Source: Bordetella pertussis 18323
GTDB taxonomy: Bacteria; Pseudomonadota; Gammaproteobacteria; Burkholderiales; Burkholderiaceae_B
NCBI RefSeq assembly: GCF_000306945.1
Contig: NC_018518.1
Location: 186,001-250,000, forward strand
Reading direction: 5' to 3'
Length of the DNA stretch: 64,000 bases
This document shows positions 54,958 through 63,272 of this stretch, piece after piece (the stretch's first letter is position 1; each line of letters starts with the position of its first letter). A program made the position numbers and the translations under genes. The notes beneath the pieces are model-generated. The model did not search any database and had not been told where the DNA came from. It saw only the letters and a program-made list of their open reading frames with translations.

Positions 54958-56177
54958 ATTCCCCCGACACCCTCGATCCGCGCGACGCGGCCGCCTGGCG
55001 CGCCGTGACGGCGATGCGCCCCGTGCTGGCGGGGCTGCTGCCGGCGCGCGAGGCCTTCGCGTACCCGCAGCGCACGCTGCTGCACGCCGGCCCGCCCTTG
55101 CCCGGCGACGGCGAGATCCCGTGGCCGATGCTCAACTCCATCGTCAACGCGGCGCTGTACGAAGGCTGGGCCGTCGACCGGGCCGACGCGCTGTACGGCG
55201 TGCGCACCGGCGCCATCCGGCTGGCGCCGGCGCAGGACCACCGCTGCGTCGTGCCGCTGGCGGCCATCCTGTCGCCCAGCCAGCACGTGCAGGTGGTGCG
55301 CGACGCGGCGGGCCGCGCCGCGCCCTGCCATGCCGTGCTCAACGGCGGCAACCGATGGCCGATCCGGCTGGGCCGCCCGGAGACGGAAGTGGCCGAACAC
55401 CTGCGCTGGCTCAACGGGCCCTTTGCCGAGCAGCTGAGGGCCGGCTGCGAGGCCGGCATCGACCTGGTCGAACTGGCCGACCAGGCCCTGGCCGCGGGCG
55501 ACGACTGCCATGGACGCACCCTGGCCGGCACGCAGGCGCTGGCGGCCAGCCTGCGCGCGCTCGGCCATGCGCCCGAGGACGGCGCGGTGGCGGACTACCT
55601 GGCGCAATCGCCGGGCTTTTTCCTCAACCTCTGGATGGCCGCGTCCAAATGCATGCTGTCGGCGGCCGAAGGCATGGCCGGCAGCAGCCTGGTGACCGCG
55701 ATGGGCGGCAATGGACGCGAGGCCGGCATCCAGCTGGCCGCGCTGCCGGGACGCTGGTTCAGCCGGCGTTGCGGCGCGCCGCGCGGCGCGCTGGAGCCTG
55801 GCCTGTCCGGCGCGCAGCCCTTGCCGGCCATCGGCGACAGCGCCGTGGTCGAGGCCCTGGGCCTGGGCGCCATGGCGATGGCGCATTCACCGGCGCAGCA
55901 ACAGGCCCTGGGCGCCTACATGCCCGAGCCGGCCGCCGCGCTGGGCGCCGCCCTGCTCGGCCCGGCCCACCCCGCATTCGAACGCAGCCATCCCCGCATG
56001 GGGCTGGCCGCGCGCGCCGTCGCCGCCACCGGCAAGGCGCCGGTGGTGGCGCTGGGCATGCTCGACAGCCTGGGCACGGCCGGGCGCATCGGCGGCGGTA
56101 TCTGGACGGCCGACCCCGGCCTGTTCGCTCACGCACTCGAATTCATGGCGCAGCACCAACAAGGGGAATCACGATGA
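54954..56177 (+). CDS. DUF1116 (YlbE/YahG-like) protein
   Basis: The 407-residue protein resembles DUF1116 proteins that accompany FdrA-type carbamoyl/acyl enzymes; some take part in oxamate and allantoin breakdown. Visible family features are PWPMLNSIVNAALYEGWA, LAPAQDHRCVVPLAAILSPS, CHAVLNGGNRWPIRLG and the C-terminal RMGLAARAVAATGKAPVVALGMLD. No FdrA or carbamate kinase lies nearby, so it may process an amide-type intermediate differently here. It overlaps the ATPase gene by 4 bases. Confidence 0.7.
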   Translation: MNSPDTLDPRDAAAWRAVTAMRPVLAGLLPAREAFAYPQRTLLHAGPPLPGDGEIPWPMLNSIVNAALYEGWAVDRADALYGVRTGAIRLAPAQDHRCVVPLAAILSPSQHVQVVRDAAGRAAPCHAVLNGGNRWPIRLGRPETEVAEHLRWLNGPFAEQLRAGCEAGIDLVELADQALAAGDDCHGRTLAGTQALAASLRALGHAPEDGAVADYLAQSPGFFLNLWMAASKCMLSAAEGMAGSSLVTAMGGNGREAGIQLAALPGRWFSRRCGAPRGALEPGLSGAQPLPAIGDSAVVEALGLGAMAMAHSPAQQQALGAYMPEPAAALGAALLGPAHPAFERSHPRMGLAARAVAATGKAPVVALGMLDSLGTAGRIGGGIWTADPGLFAHALEFMAQHQQGESR

Positions 56178-57319
56178 AACTGTGGAAAATCATGGCGGTC
56201 GCGGCGCTGGCCGCCGGCCCCGCGCACGTCGCGCTGGGCCAGGACATCAAGATCGGCGCGCTGCTCGAAACCTCGGGCGCCATCGCCTCGCTGGGGCAGC
56301 CCACGCTGGAAGGCGCCCAGCTGGCCATCGACCAGGCCAACGCCGCGGGCGGCATACAGGGCCGCAAGATCGTGCTGGTCAACGTCAACAGCGAAAGCGA
56401 CAACACCAAGACCGTCTCCGGCGCGCGCCGGCTGCTGTCGCAGGAAAAGGTGTCCGCCGTCATCGGCCCGGTAAGCTCGGGCTCCAATTTCGCCGTGGCC
56501 GACGTCATCGAGCGCGCCAAGGTGCCGATGATCGCCAACGGCGCCAGCCGCGGCATCGTGCTGCCGCCCGAGAAGCGGCGCTATACCTTCATCGCGCCGC
56601 TGACCGACGAGATCGTGCAGACAGTGATGCTGCGCGACATGCAGGCGCGCCACATCACCAAAGTGGCGATGCTGCACTCGGACGTCGCGTTCGGCACCAA
56701 CGGCCGCGATACGCTCAACCGCCTGGCGGCCCAATACGGCGTGCAGGTGGTGGCCACCGAGACCTTCGGCCACGCCGATACCGACATGACGCCGCAGTTG
56801 ACCAAGCTGCGCGGCAGCCCGGCCCAGGCCATCGTGATCTGGGCCACCGGCCCCGGCCTGGCCATCGCCACCCGCAACCATCGCGCGCTGGCCATCGATA
56901 CGCCGCTTTACCTTACCCACGCCGCCAACGACTTCAACTACCTGCGGCTGGCCGGGGAAGCCGCCAACGACATCCTGCTGCCATCGTCCAAGCTGTACGT
57001 CGCCGGGTCGTTGCCGTCCGATGACGCGCAGAAGGCCGGGCTGCAATCGTTCGTGGCCGCCTACACCAAGAAATACGGCAAGCCGCCGGCCACGTTCTCG
57101 GGCAATGGCTACGACTCGGCCAACCTGCTGCTGCAGGCCATGCGCGCGGCCGGCAGCGACCCGGCGGCGCTGCGCGCGCAGCTGGAGAAAGGCGAGCGCT
57201 ACGTGGGCGTGACCGCCATCTACGCCTACGGCCCCGAAGACCACTTCGGCGCCAAGGCGGAAAGCGTGCGCATGCTCACGGTCAGCAACGGCGCGTTCGA
57301 ACTGGCCGCGGCGCCCTGA
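56174..57319 (+). CDS. Periplasmic ligand-binding protein (LivJ-type)
   Basis: The 381-residue type I periplasmic binding protein has a signal peptide ending ALGQ, then IKIGALLETSGAIASLGQPTLEGAQLAID and AVIGPVSSGSNFAVADV. These belong to the leucine/aromatic-acid-binding group. It presents the ligand to the LivHM-ATPase complex encoded upstream. It ends convergent with the LysR gene, 15 bases away. Confidence 0.92.
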   Translation: MKLWKIMAVAALAAGPAHVALGQDIKIGALLETSGAIASLGQPTLEGAQLAIDQANAAGGIQGRKIVLVNVNSESDNTKTVSGARRLLSQEKVSAVIGPVSSGSNFAVADVIERAKVPMIANGASRGIVLPPEKRRYTFIAPLTDEIVQTVMLRDMQARHITKVAMLHSDVAFGTNGRDTLNRLAAQYGVQVVATETFGHADTDMTPQLTKLRGSPAQAIVIWATGPGLAIATRNHRALAIDTPLYLTHAANDFNYLRLAGEAANDILLPSSKLYVAGSLPSDDAQKAGLQSFVAAYTKKYGKPPATFSGNGYDSANLLLQAMRAAGSDPAALRAQLEKGERYVGVTAIYAYGPEDHFGAKAESVRMLTVSNGAFELAAAP

Positions 57320-57334
57320 GCGCCGGCCGCCGGC

Positions 57335-58249
57335 TCAGTGGGCCTGGATGACGAGTTCGTCGACCAGCTCCGAGATGTGCTCCACGATCGCGGCGGCGGC
57401 GCGCGGATAGTGATAGCGGAACGAATACGCCGCCACGATATTGGGTTGACGCACATGCGATTCGAATGCGCGCGACACGATGCCGCCCATGCCCGGCAGG
57501 GCATTGGGCGGACAGAAATTCAGGAGCGAGAAGCCATGGCCGGCCGCCACCATGCCCAGCAGCATATTGATCGACAGCACCGAATGGGCAATGCGCGGAA
57601 TCGCGCCGTTGGAGCTGAAGGCCGTCAGCATGTATTCGCGCGTGCGCGGCAGGTCGAGCAGGATCAGCGGCTCGGTGTTGAGGTCGCTGGTGGCCAGCGT
57701 TTCCTTGGCCGCCAGCGCATGGGACGCGGGCAGCACCACCTGCAGCGGCGCGGCGCGCAAGGCCACCAGCTTGATGCCGGACGGGATCTCGAAGTCGTAC
57801 AGCACCGCGATGTCGAGCGTGCCCGTGCGCAGGCCCTCCAGCAGGTACTCGTGGTGGCCCTCGAACCAGGCCAGGCGCACGCCGGGCAGATGCTGTTGCA
57901 CGCGCGTGAGCAAGGGGGGAATCACGAACGGCGCAAAGGTGGTGAGGCAGCCGACGCGCACCTGCCCGTGCAGTTCGCCGCGCCCTTGCAGGCTGCCCAG
58001 CCCCCAGGCTTCCTGGAGGATGCCGCAGCACTGCACGGCGAAGGCGCTGCCCTGCTCGGTGAGGATCAGCCCGCGCGCATGGCGGCGGCGAAACAGCTGT
58101 ACGCCCAGCAGGGCTTCGAGATGCGCGATAGCGGTCGATACCGCGGGCGCCGACACATGCAATGCCTGCGCAGCCTGCTGCACGGACTCGCATTCGGCGG
58201 CCGCCAGGAAATACGACAACTGCCGCAACGAAAAATCGGGCGCGCGCAA
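57335..58249 (-). CDS. LysR-family transcriptional regulator (TTG start)
   Basis: The 304-residue protein has the winged helix at residues 7-66 (FSLRQLSYFLAAAECESVQQ, then VSAPAVSTAIAHLEALLGVQ) and a substrate-binding domain to the C terminus. It is transcribed away from the MDR-amidase-reductase genes and towards the binding-protein gene, so it likely controls the whole island in response to its substrate. TTG at 58249 is the only in-frame start before an upstream stop codon. Confidence 0.88.
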   Translation of the reverse strand: MRAPDFSLRQLSYFLAAAECESVQQAAQALHVSAPAVSTAIAHLEALLGVQLFRRRHARGLILTEQGSAFAVQCCGILQEAWGLGSLQGRGELHGQVRVGCLTTFAPFVIPPLLTRVQQHLPGVRLAWFEGHHEYLLEGLRTGTLDIAVLYDFEIPSGIKLVALRAAPLQVVLPASHALAAKETLATSDLNTEPLILLDLPRTREYMLTAFSSNGAIPRIAHSVLSINMLLGMVAAGHGFSLLNFCPPNALPGMGGIVSRAFESHVRQPNIVAAYSFRYHYPRAAAAIVEHISELVDELVIQAH

Positions 58250-58371
58250 TGCCGTGTCCTACGTGTGCGAAGCAGTCGAAGCCACGTTTCTTCCCCGTTG
58301 GATTTCCGGCTGCCGTCATGCGGCGCGTTCCGGAAAATTTGTTTGCCACAAGGTATAGAGGAAGCGCGGCC

Positions 58372-59163
58372 ATGACTATTGGTATTGCCCCGATGCCATC
58401 GCCGCGCCTGCGCGTGCGCGTCCAGGCGTGCCTGGGCGATGCCGGCGGGCTGCGGCTGCCCGGCGTTGCGTTCATCGGCAGCGCCGGCCCGGGCCGGCGC
58501 GTCGCGGCGCTGGCCACGCAGGCGGCCGCGCCCGGCGCCGATATCGAGATCGATGCCGGCCAGGCCTGGACCGTGGCCGACGGACTGGACGAGCAATCGG
58601 CCTTGCTGCTGGCCGTGCTCTGGCCCAGCGCATGGATCGCGCTGGTGGAGATCGGCGGCCTGCGGGCTGGACAGCAGGTGCTGGTGCACGAAGCCGATAC
58701 GCCGCTGGGCCTGCTGGCCACCGTGCTGGCGCGCCAGGCCGACGCCAGCGTGATCGCAGCCGCGCGCACCGCCGGCGGCATAGCCGCCGCCTTGCGGGCA
58801 GGCGCGGCCGAAGGCGTGCTGTACGGCGACCCGTGGCCCGAGCTGGCGCGCGAGCACGGCGGCGCCGACCTGGTCTTCGACCCCGGCGCGGGCCGTTACG
58901 CCGTCGCCTCGCTGCCCTGCGCACGGCGCCGCGCGCGCATGCTGGCGCTGGACATGCACGACGGCCCGGCCGGCCCGCCCATCGGCGCCGCGCAATTGCT
59001 GCGCCGGCAGACCAGCCTGGCCGCCGCCGGCTGGGACCTCGTGCGCGACGCGCCGGCGCTGCAACGCGCCTGCCGCGCGCTGCCGCCGCACTGGCCGCGC
59101 ATCGCGGCGCTGCTGCCGCTGCGCCCGCTCTCCCTTTCCACCAGCCAGGAAGCCCTTCCATGA
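58372..59163 (+). CDS. MDR-superfamily (zinc-type alcohol dehydrogenase-like) protein, short
   Basis: The 263-residue protein carries the MDR nucleotide-binding half (LRAGQQVLVHEADTPLGLLA, then ASVIAAARTAGGIAAALRAG) but lacks the usual N-terminal catalytic domain with its Zn-ligand Cys and His residues. It is about 70 residues shorter than normal MDR proteins, so it may be an enzyme of altered type or a binding protein. It overlaps the amidase gene by 4 bases. Confidence 0.6.
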   Translation: MTIGIAPMPSPRLRVRVQACLGDAGGLRLPGVAFIGSAGPGRRVAALATQAAAPGADIEIDAGQAWTVADGLDEQSALLLAVLWPSAWIALVEIGGLRAGQQVLVHEADTPLGLLATVLARQADASVIAAARTAGGIAAALRAGAAEGVLYGDPWPELAREHGGADLVFDPGAGRYAVASLPCARRRARMLALDMHDGPAGPPIGAAQLLRRQTSLAAAGWDLVRDAPALQRACRALPPHWPRIAALLPLRPLSLSTSQEALP

Positions 59164-60464
59164 CATCCCTGCATCGCGCGCCGCCGCTGTCGGCGCATAC
59201 CACCCGCGCGGCCGTTCTCGACGGCCACGCCAGCGCCGAACTGCTGGAGCCCTGCCTGGCGGCGATCCGCGCCCACGAACCGGTGGTGCGCGCCTGGCGC
59301 GAGCTCGACGTCGACGCCGCCCGCGCGCAGGCGCGCCGCCTGGATACGCACGCCGCGCGCGGGCTGCTGGCCGGCGTACCCATCGCGGTCAAGGACATCT
59401 TCCTGACCGAGCAGTTTCCCACCCGCTATGGCTCGCCGATCTACGAGCATGGCATCGCCGGCACCGACGCCGATTGCGTGGCACGCGCGCGCGCCGCCGG
59501 CGCGCTGGTGCTGGGCAAGACAGTCACCACCGAGTTCGCCTATTTCACGCCCGGCCCCACCGCCAACCCGCGCGATCCCTCGCGCACCCCCGGCGATTCG
59601 TCCAGCGGCTCGGCCGCCGCGGTGGCGGCCGGGATGGTGCCGCTGGCCTTCGGCTCGCAGACGGCCGGGTCGCTGATCCGGCCCGCCTCCTATTGCGGGG
59701 TGTTCGCCCTCAAGCCCACGCACGGACTGCACAGCCTGGCCGGCGCCAAGGCCATGGCGCCCTCGCTCGATACGCTGGGTTGGCTGGCGCGCGACGCCGG
59801 CGACCTGGAACTGATGCGCTGCGCGCTGGCCGGCGAGGACTACCGGCCGCTGCCGGCCGCGCGGCCGGCCGCGCTGCGCCTAGGCATCTGCCTCACGCAC
59901 GAATGGCATGCCATCGAACCCGACGGCGCCCAGGCGTTCGCGCATGCGCAAGTCCTGTGCACGGCGGCCGGCGCGCAGCTCGCCCCGCTGGTGCTGCCCG
60001 ATGCGCTGCAAGGCCTGATGCAGGCCCAGCAGACCATCATGGCCTACGAAGCCGCGCGCAGCCTGGCCGCCGAATGGCGCGACGCGCGCGCCCGGCTGAG
60101 CCCGGCCATGCAGGCCCTGATCGAAGCCGGCCTGGGCTGCGACGCGCAGTCCTATGCGCAAGCGCTTGCGCTGGCCGCGCGCGGCCGCGCCCATCTCGAG
60201 CACGCCATGCGCGACCTGGACGCCGTGATCGCTCCGGCCGCCCCCGGCGAGGCGCCGCCAGGCCTGGCGCGCACCGGCGACCCCATCTTCAGCCGCGTCT
60301 GGACCCTGCTGGGCCTGCCCTGCGTCAACGTTCCCGGCCTGGCCGGCCCCCATGGCATGCCCATCGGCGTGCAACTGATCGGCCGGCCGGGCGACGAACG
60401 CCGCCTGCTGGCCGTCGCCGCCGCCCTGCACCGCGTGTTCCATCCGACAGGAGCCCCACAATGA
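59160..60464 (+). CDS. Amidase-signature family amidohydrolase
   Basis: The 434-residue amidase has the Ser-cisSer-Lys triad: K78 (IAVKDIF), the cis-Ser in [15 protein letters not shown] near residue 148, and nucleophile S171 in SQTAGSLIRPASYCG. It hydrolyses a carboxamide, probably the substrate or an intermediate of the island. Similar short amidases act on aromatic and aliphatic amides. It is co-directional with the reductase gene, overlapping it by 4 bases. Confidence 0.88.
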   Translation: MTSLHRAPPLSAHTTRAAVLDGHASAELLEPCLAAIRAHEPVVRAWRELDVDAARAQARRLDTHAARGLLAGVPIAVKDIFLTEQFPTRYGSPIYEHGIAGTDADCVARARAAGALVLGKTVTTEFAYFTPGPTANPRDPSRTPGDSSSGSAAAVAAGMVPLAFGSQTAGSLIRPASYCGVFALKPTHGLHSLAGAKAMAPSLDTLGWLARDAGDLELMRCALAGEDYRPLPAARPAALRLGICLTHEWHAIEPDGAQAFAHAQVLCTAAGAQLAPLVLPDALQGLMQAQQTIMAYEAARSLAAEWRDARARLSPAMQALIEAGLGCDAQSYAQALALAARGRAHLEHAMRDLDAVIAPAAPGEAPPGLARTGDPIFSRVWTLLGLPCVNVPGLAGPHGMPIGVQLIGRPGDERRLLAVAAALHRVFHPTGAPQ

Positions 60465-61405
60465 AACTCGTCGTCCGTGCCGTCACTCCCCTGACCGCCG
60501 AAATCCGCCACTTCGAGCTGGCCGCGCCCGACGGCGCCGCCCTGCCCGCCTACACCCCCGGCGCCCACCTGAGCGTGCATGTCGTGCTGCCCGACGGCAC
60601 GCCCGCGCGGCGCGAATATTCGCTGCTGGGCGACGGCTCGGCCACCGCCAGCTACGAGATCGCCGTGCAATGCCGCGAGCCCGCGGCGGGGTCGGCCTGG
60701 ATGCACCGGCTGGCCCCCGGCGACCGGATCGAGGCCGAGGCGCCCGTCAATGCCTTCGCGCTGGCGGCCGACGCCGCCGAGCACGTGCTGATCGCCGGCG
60801 GCATCGGCATCACCCCCATTCTCAGCATGGCGCGCCATCTGCGCGGCGCCGGCGCCGCGTTCACGCTGCATTACGCCGGCCGCGCCCGCGCCGCCATGGC
60901 GTTCGCCGAGGAAGCCGCGGCCATGGGCGCTGCCTGCCGCCTGTACCACGACGACGGCGCGCCGCTGCACGAGGCGCTGCCGAACATCCTGGCCGCGCCG
61001 GCGCCGGGCCGCCACCTGTATGTGTGCGGCCCGCGCGCACTGATCGCCGATACCGTGGACGGCGCGGCCGCGGCGGGCTGGCCGCCCGCCAGCGTGCACT
61101 ACGAACTGTTCCAGGGCGCCCTGGCCCTGCGCGGCGACCAGCCCTTCGACCTGGTGCTGCGCCAGTCCGGCATCACCGTGAGCGTGCCGGCCGGCCAGAC
61201 CATGCTCGACGCCTTGCTGCAGGCGGGCGTCGAACCCCTCTACGACTGCCGGCGCGGCGAATGCGGCATGTGCCTGACCCCGGTGCTGGAGGGCAAGCCG
61301 GACCACCGCGACCACTACCTGTCGCCGCGCGAGCGCGAGGCCGGCGACGCGGTGTGCGTATGCGTCTCGCGCGCCTGCGGCGCCAGCCTCACGCTGGACC
61401 TGTGA
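60461..61405 (+). CDS. Phthalate dioxygenase-type oxygenase reductase
   Basis: The 314-residue electron-transfer protein has an FMN-binding domain (ARREYSLLG, near residues 45-55), an NAD-binding domain (VLIAGGIGITPILSMA, YVCGP) and a C-terminal plant-type [2Fe-2S] domain (YDCRRGECGMCLTPV with a later CVCVSRACG). It passes electrons from NADH to the Rieske oxygenase encoded at 49464. The genes are 10 kb apart, with LysR in between, but form one catabolic island. Confidence 0.9.
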   Translation: MKLVVRAVTPLTAEIRHFELAAPDGAALPAYTPGAHLSVHVVLPDGTPARREYSLLGDGSATASYEIAVQCREPAAGSAWMHRLAPGDRIEAEAPVNAFALAADAAEHVLIAGGIGITPILSMARHLRGAGAAFTLHYAGRARAAMAFAEEAAAMGAACRLYHDDGAPLHEALPNILAAPAPGRHLYVCGPRALIADTVDGAAAAGWPPASVHYELFQGALALRGDQPFDLVLRQSGITVSVPAGQTMLDALLQAGVEPLYDCRRGECGMCLTPVLEGKPDHRDHYLSPREREAGDAVCVCVSRACGASLTLDL

Positions 61406-61485
61406 GCCGATCGCGCAGCCCTGTAAACTAGCGCGCACGGCGGCTGCGCGCTCCAGCGCCCGGGCCTGCATGAACGAGGTGTTTC

Positions 61486-62253
61486 GTGATTTTCATCTTC
61501 CGCGGCGATGAGCTGCTGGTGCGCGAAAGCGGTGTGGACCTGCCCGACGGCGATACCTGTGCGCAGGTGGGCGTGCGCTTCGAGCTGATGCAACAGATCT
61601 GGCTGACGCACGACCCGCAGCTGCGCACCACGCACGTGGCGCGCGATACCGTCGCGCCGCCCGGCTATGCCTTCCGCAAGCTGCGCGCGCTGCTGTCCGA
61701 GCTGGGCGAGCGGGCGCCGCTGGCCGGCCGGGCCTTCCAGATCGCCGAATGGGTGCGCACCCATCGCTACTGCGGCGTCTGCGCCACCCCCATGCAACAT
61801 GCCCGGCACGAGCTGTGCCTGCAATGCCCCGCGTGCGGGCTGCACGCCTACCCCCGCGTCTCGCCGGCCATGATGGTGCTGATCAAGCGCGGCGAGCACA
61901 TCCTGCTGGCTCGCCATGCGCGCTACGCCACGGCCCGCTATACGGCGCTGGCCGGCTTCGTCGAAGCCGGCGAAAGCATCGAGGACGCGGTGCACCGCGA
62001 GGTGGAGGAGGAAGTCGGCCTGCGCGTGCGCGACCTGCGCTATTTCGGCAGCCAGTCCTGGCCTTTCCCCCATTCGCTGATGATTGCCTTCACGGCCGAA
62101 TACGCGGGCGGCGACCTGCGCGTCCAGGAAGACGAGATCACCGAGGCGCGCTGGTTCGGCCCGGGCGAGCCCTTGCCGGACATCCCCATGCGCGAGTCCA
62201 TCGCCGGCCGGCTGGTGCGGGCCAACCTGCCCCCCGGCATGGCGTCCGACTGA
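61486..62253 (+). CDS. nudC: NADH pyrophosphatase / NAD-RNA decapping hydrolase NudC (GTG start)
   Basis: NudC splits NADH to NMNH and AMP and removes NAD caps from RNA. The 255-residue protein has the Zn ribbon C96-x2-C99 ... C114-x2-C117 and a Nudix box, GFVEAGESIEDAVHREVEEE followed by VGLRV. GTG at 61486 follows GAGGT and gives the expected length. An additional Cys111 lies beside the Zn ligands. The gene stands alone, convergent with a tetR gene. Confidence 0.93.
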   Translation: MIFIFRGDELLVRESGVDLPDGDTCAQVGVRFELMQQIWLTHDPQLRTTHVARDTVAPPGYAFRKLRALLSELGERAPLAGRAFQIAEWVRTHRYCGVCATPMQHARHELCLQCPACGLHAYPRVSPAMMVLIKRGEHILLARHARYATARYTALAGFVEAGESIEDAVHREVEEEVGLRVRDLRYFGSQSWPFPHSLMIAFTAEYAGGDLRVQEDEITEARWFGPGEPLPDIPMRESIAGRLVRANLPPGMASD

Positions 62254-62277
62254 GCGCGGCCGCCGGCGGCGCCGGCC

Positions 62278-62982
62278 TCAACCGCGCGTATCGGCGCGAG
62301 CGATGCCCTGGATGGCCTGGGTGGCCAGCTGCGTGGCGACGCGCTGCCGGAAACCCGGGCTTTCGGTCTCGCGCGGCCGGTACCAGACGGTAATCCAGTT
62401 GAGAATGCCCAGGATGCCCTTGGCGGCGATCGAATGGTCGGCCTCGGCGAAGTGCCCGCTGGCCATGCCGTCGCGCACCACCTGGCTGAACAGGCCTTCG
62501 TAAACATCGCGCATGGCGATGACCTCGGCGAGCGCCTCGCGCTCCATGGGCGTGGTGCTGACGGACTGGTGCAACTCCACGCCCTGCACCGTCACGCGCT
62601 GGTAGTAGAGCGAATCCATCATCAGCATGGCGTGCAGGTACGCCATGCGATACAGCTTGGCGCGCGGATCCAGCGAGGCATCGAAGGCGACCGGCACCTG
62701 GGCCTTCAGGTTCATGACCATCGCGCACTTGTGGACCGCGAAGAACAGGTCGGTCTTGCTGCGATAGTGGTAGTAGACGCTGCCCTTGGTGGCGCCGATC
62801 TGGCTGGCGATCACATCGATCGATGTCGCGGCGAACCCGTAGGTGGTGAACGCCTTGGCCGCCGCATCCAGCAGCTTGCGTTGGACGGCGGGCATGTCGT
62901 CATAGTCGATGCCCACCCAATTTTCGAGTTCGGGGGTAAGGAGCACGGCGTCTGCAGGTAGGGTGGTCCGGACCGGGTGCAC
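62278..62982 (-). CDS. TetR-family transcriptional regulator
   Basis: The 234-residue protein has a TetR helix-turn-helix near residues 35-80 (LLDAAAKAFTTYGFAATSID, IGATKGSVYYHYRSKTDLFF) and a long ligand-binding domain. It is divergent from a CoA-transferase gene, and two matching 14-bp dyads in the shared gap look like its operators, so it probably controls both itself and the CoA-transferase operon. An acyl-CoA ligand is plausible. Confidence 0.9.
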   Translation of the reverse strand: MHPVRTTLPADAVLLTPELENWVGIDYDDMPAVQRKLLDAAAKAFTTYGFAATSIDVIASQIGATKGSVYYHYRSKTDLFFAVHKCAMVMNLKAQVPVAFDASLDPRAKLYRMAYLHAMLMMDSLYYQRVTVQGVELHQSVSTTPMEREALAEVIAMRDVYEGLFSQVVRDGMASGHFAEADHSIAAKGILGILNWITVWYRPRETESPGFRQRVATQLATQAIQGIARADTRG

Positions 62983-63047
62983 AGTATAGCGGCAAACTAT
63001 CGCCGGGCCGGGACGCGCCGATCCTTCCCCGATTCCATTCTATCAGA

Positions 63048-63061
63048 ATACTACCAAGTAT
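63048..63061. promoter_or_regulatory. TetR-type operator, site 1
   Basis: ATACTACCAAGTAT is an inverted repeat, 5 of 6 arm pairs, about 65 bases from the tetR start. It matches site 2. Confidence 0.55.
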
Positions 63062-63205
63062 CATCTAACCATCATGACCTATCGATAACCATTAGATGAC
63101 GTACTCGCTTCCATCGATTTTTGTTTTAACTATTTGAATTTAAATATTAATTTTTCACAGGACTGAAACCCGCCAACGCTCTTGCCAAAAATACCCGGAA
63201 CTAGA

Positions 63206-63219
63206 ATACTAAGTAGTAT
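63206..63219. promoter_or_regulatory. TetR-type operator, site 2
   Basis: ATACTAAGTAGTAT is a perfect 6-bp-arm dyad (ATACTA/TAGTAT) about 53 bases before the CoA-transferase start, and shares the ATACT...AGTAT pattern with site 1. Confidence 0.6.
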
Positions 63220-63272
63220 GTTGATTTTACCCAGGCCGAAACCGGCTCAGGCAACCGGAGAGGGGCAGAGGA

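Larger units (their letters stand above)
62983..63272. other. Divergent control region, AT-rich, between tetR and CoA-transferase genes
   Basis: The 290-base region is unusually AT-rich at 63100-63165 (runs of T and A). Apart from two TetR-type dyads it has CATCTAA (63062-63068) repeated inverted as TTAGATG about 25 bases later. No open frame of interest was found. Confidence 0.6.
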
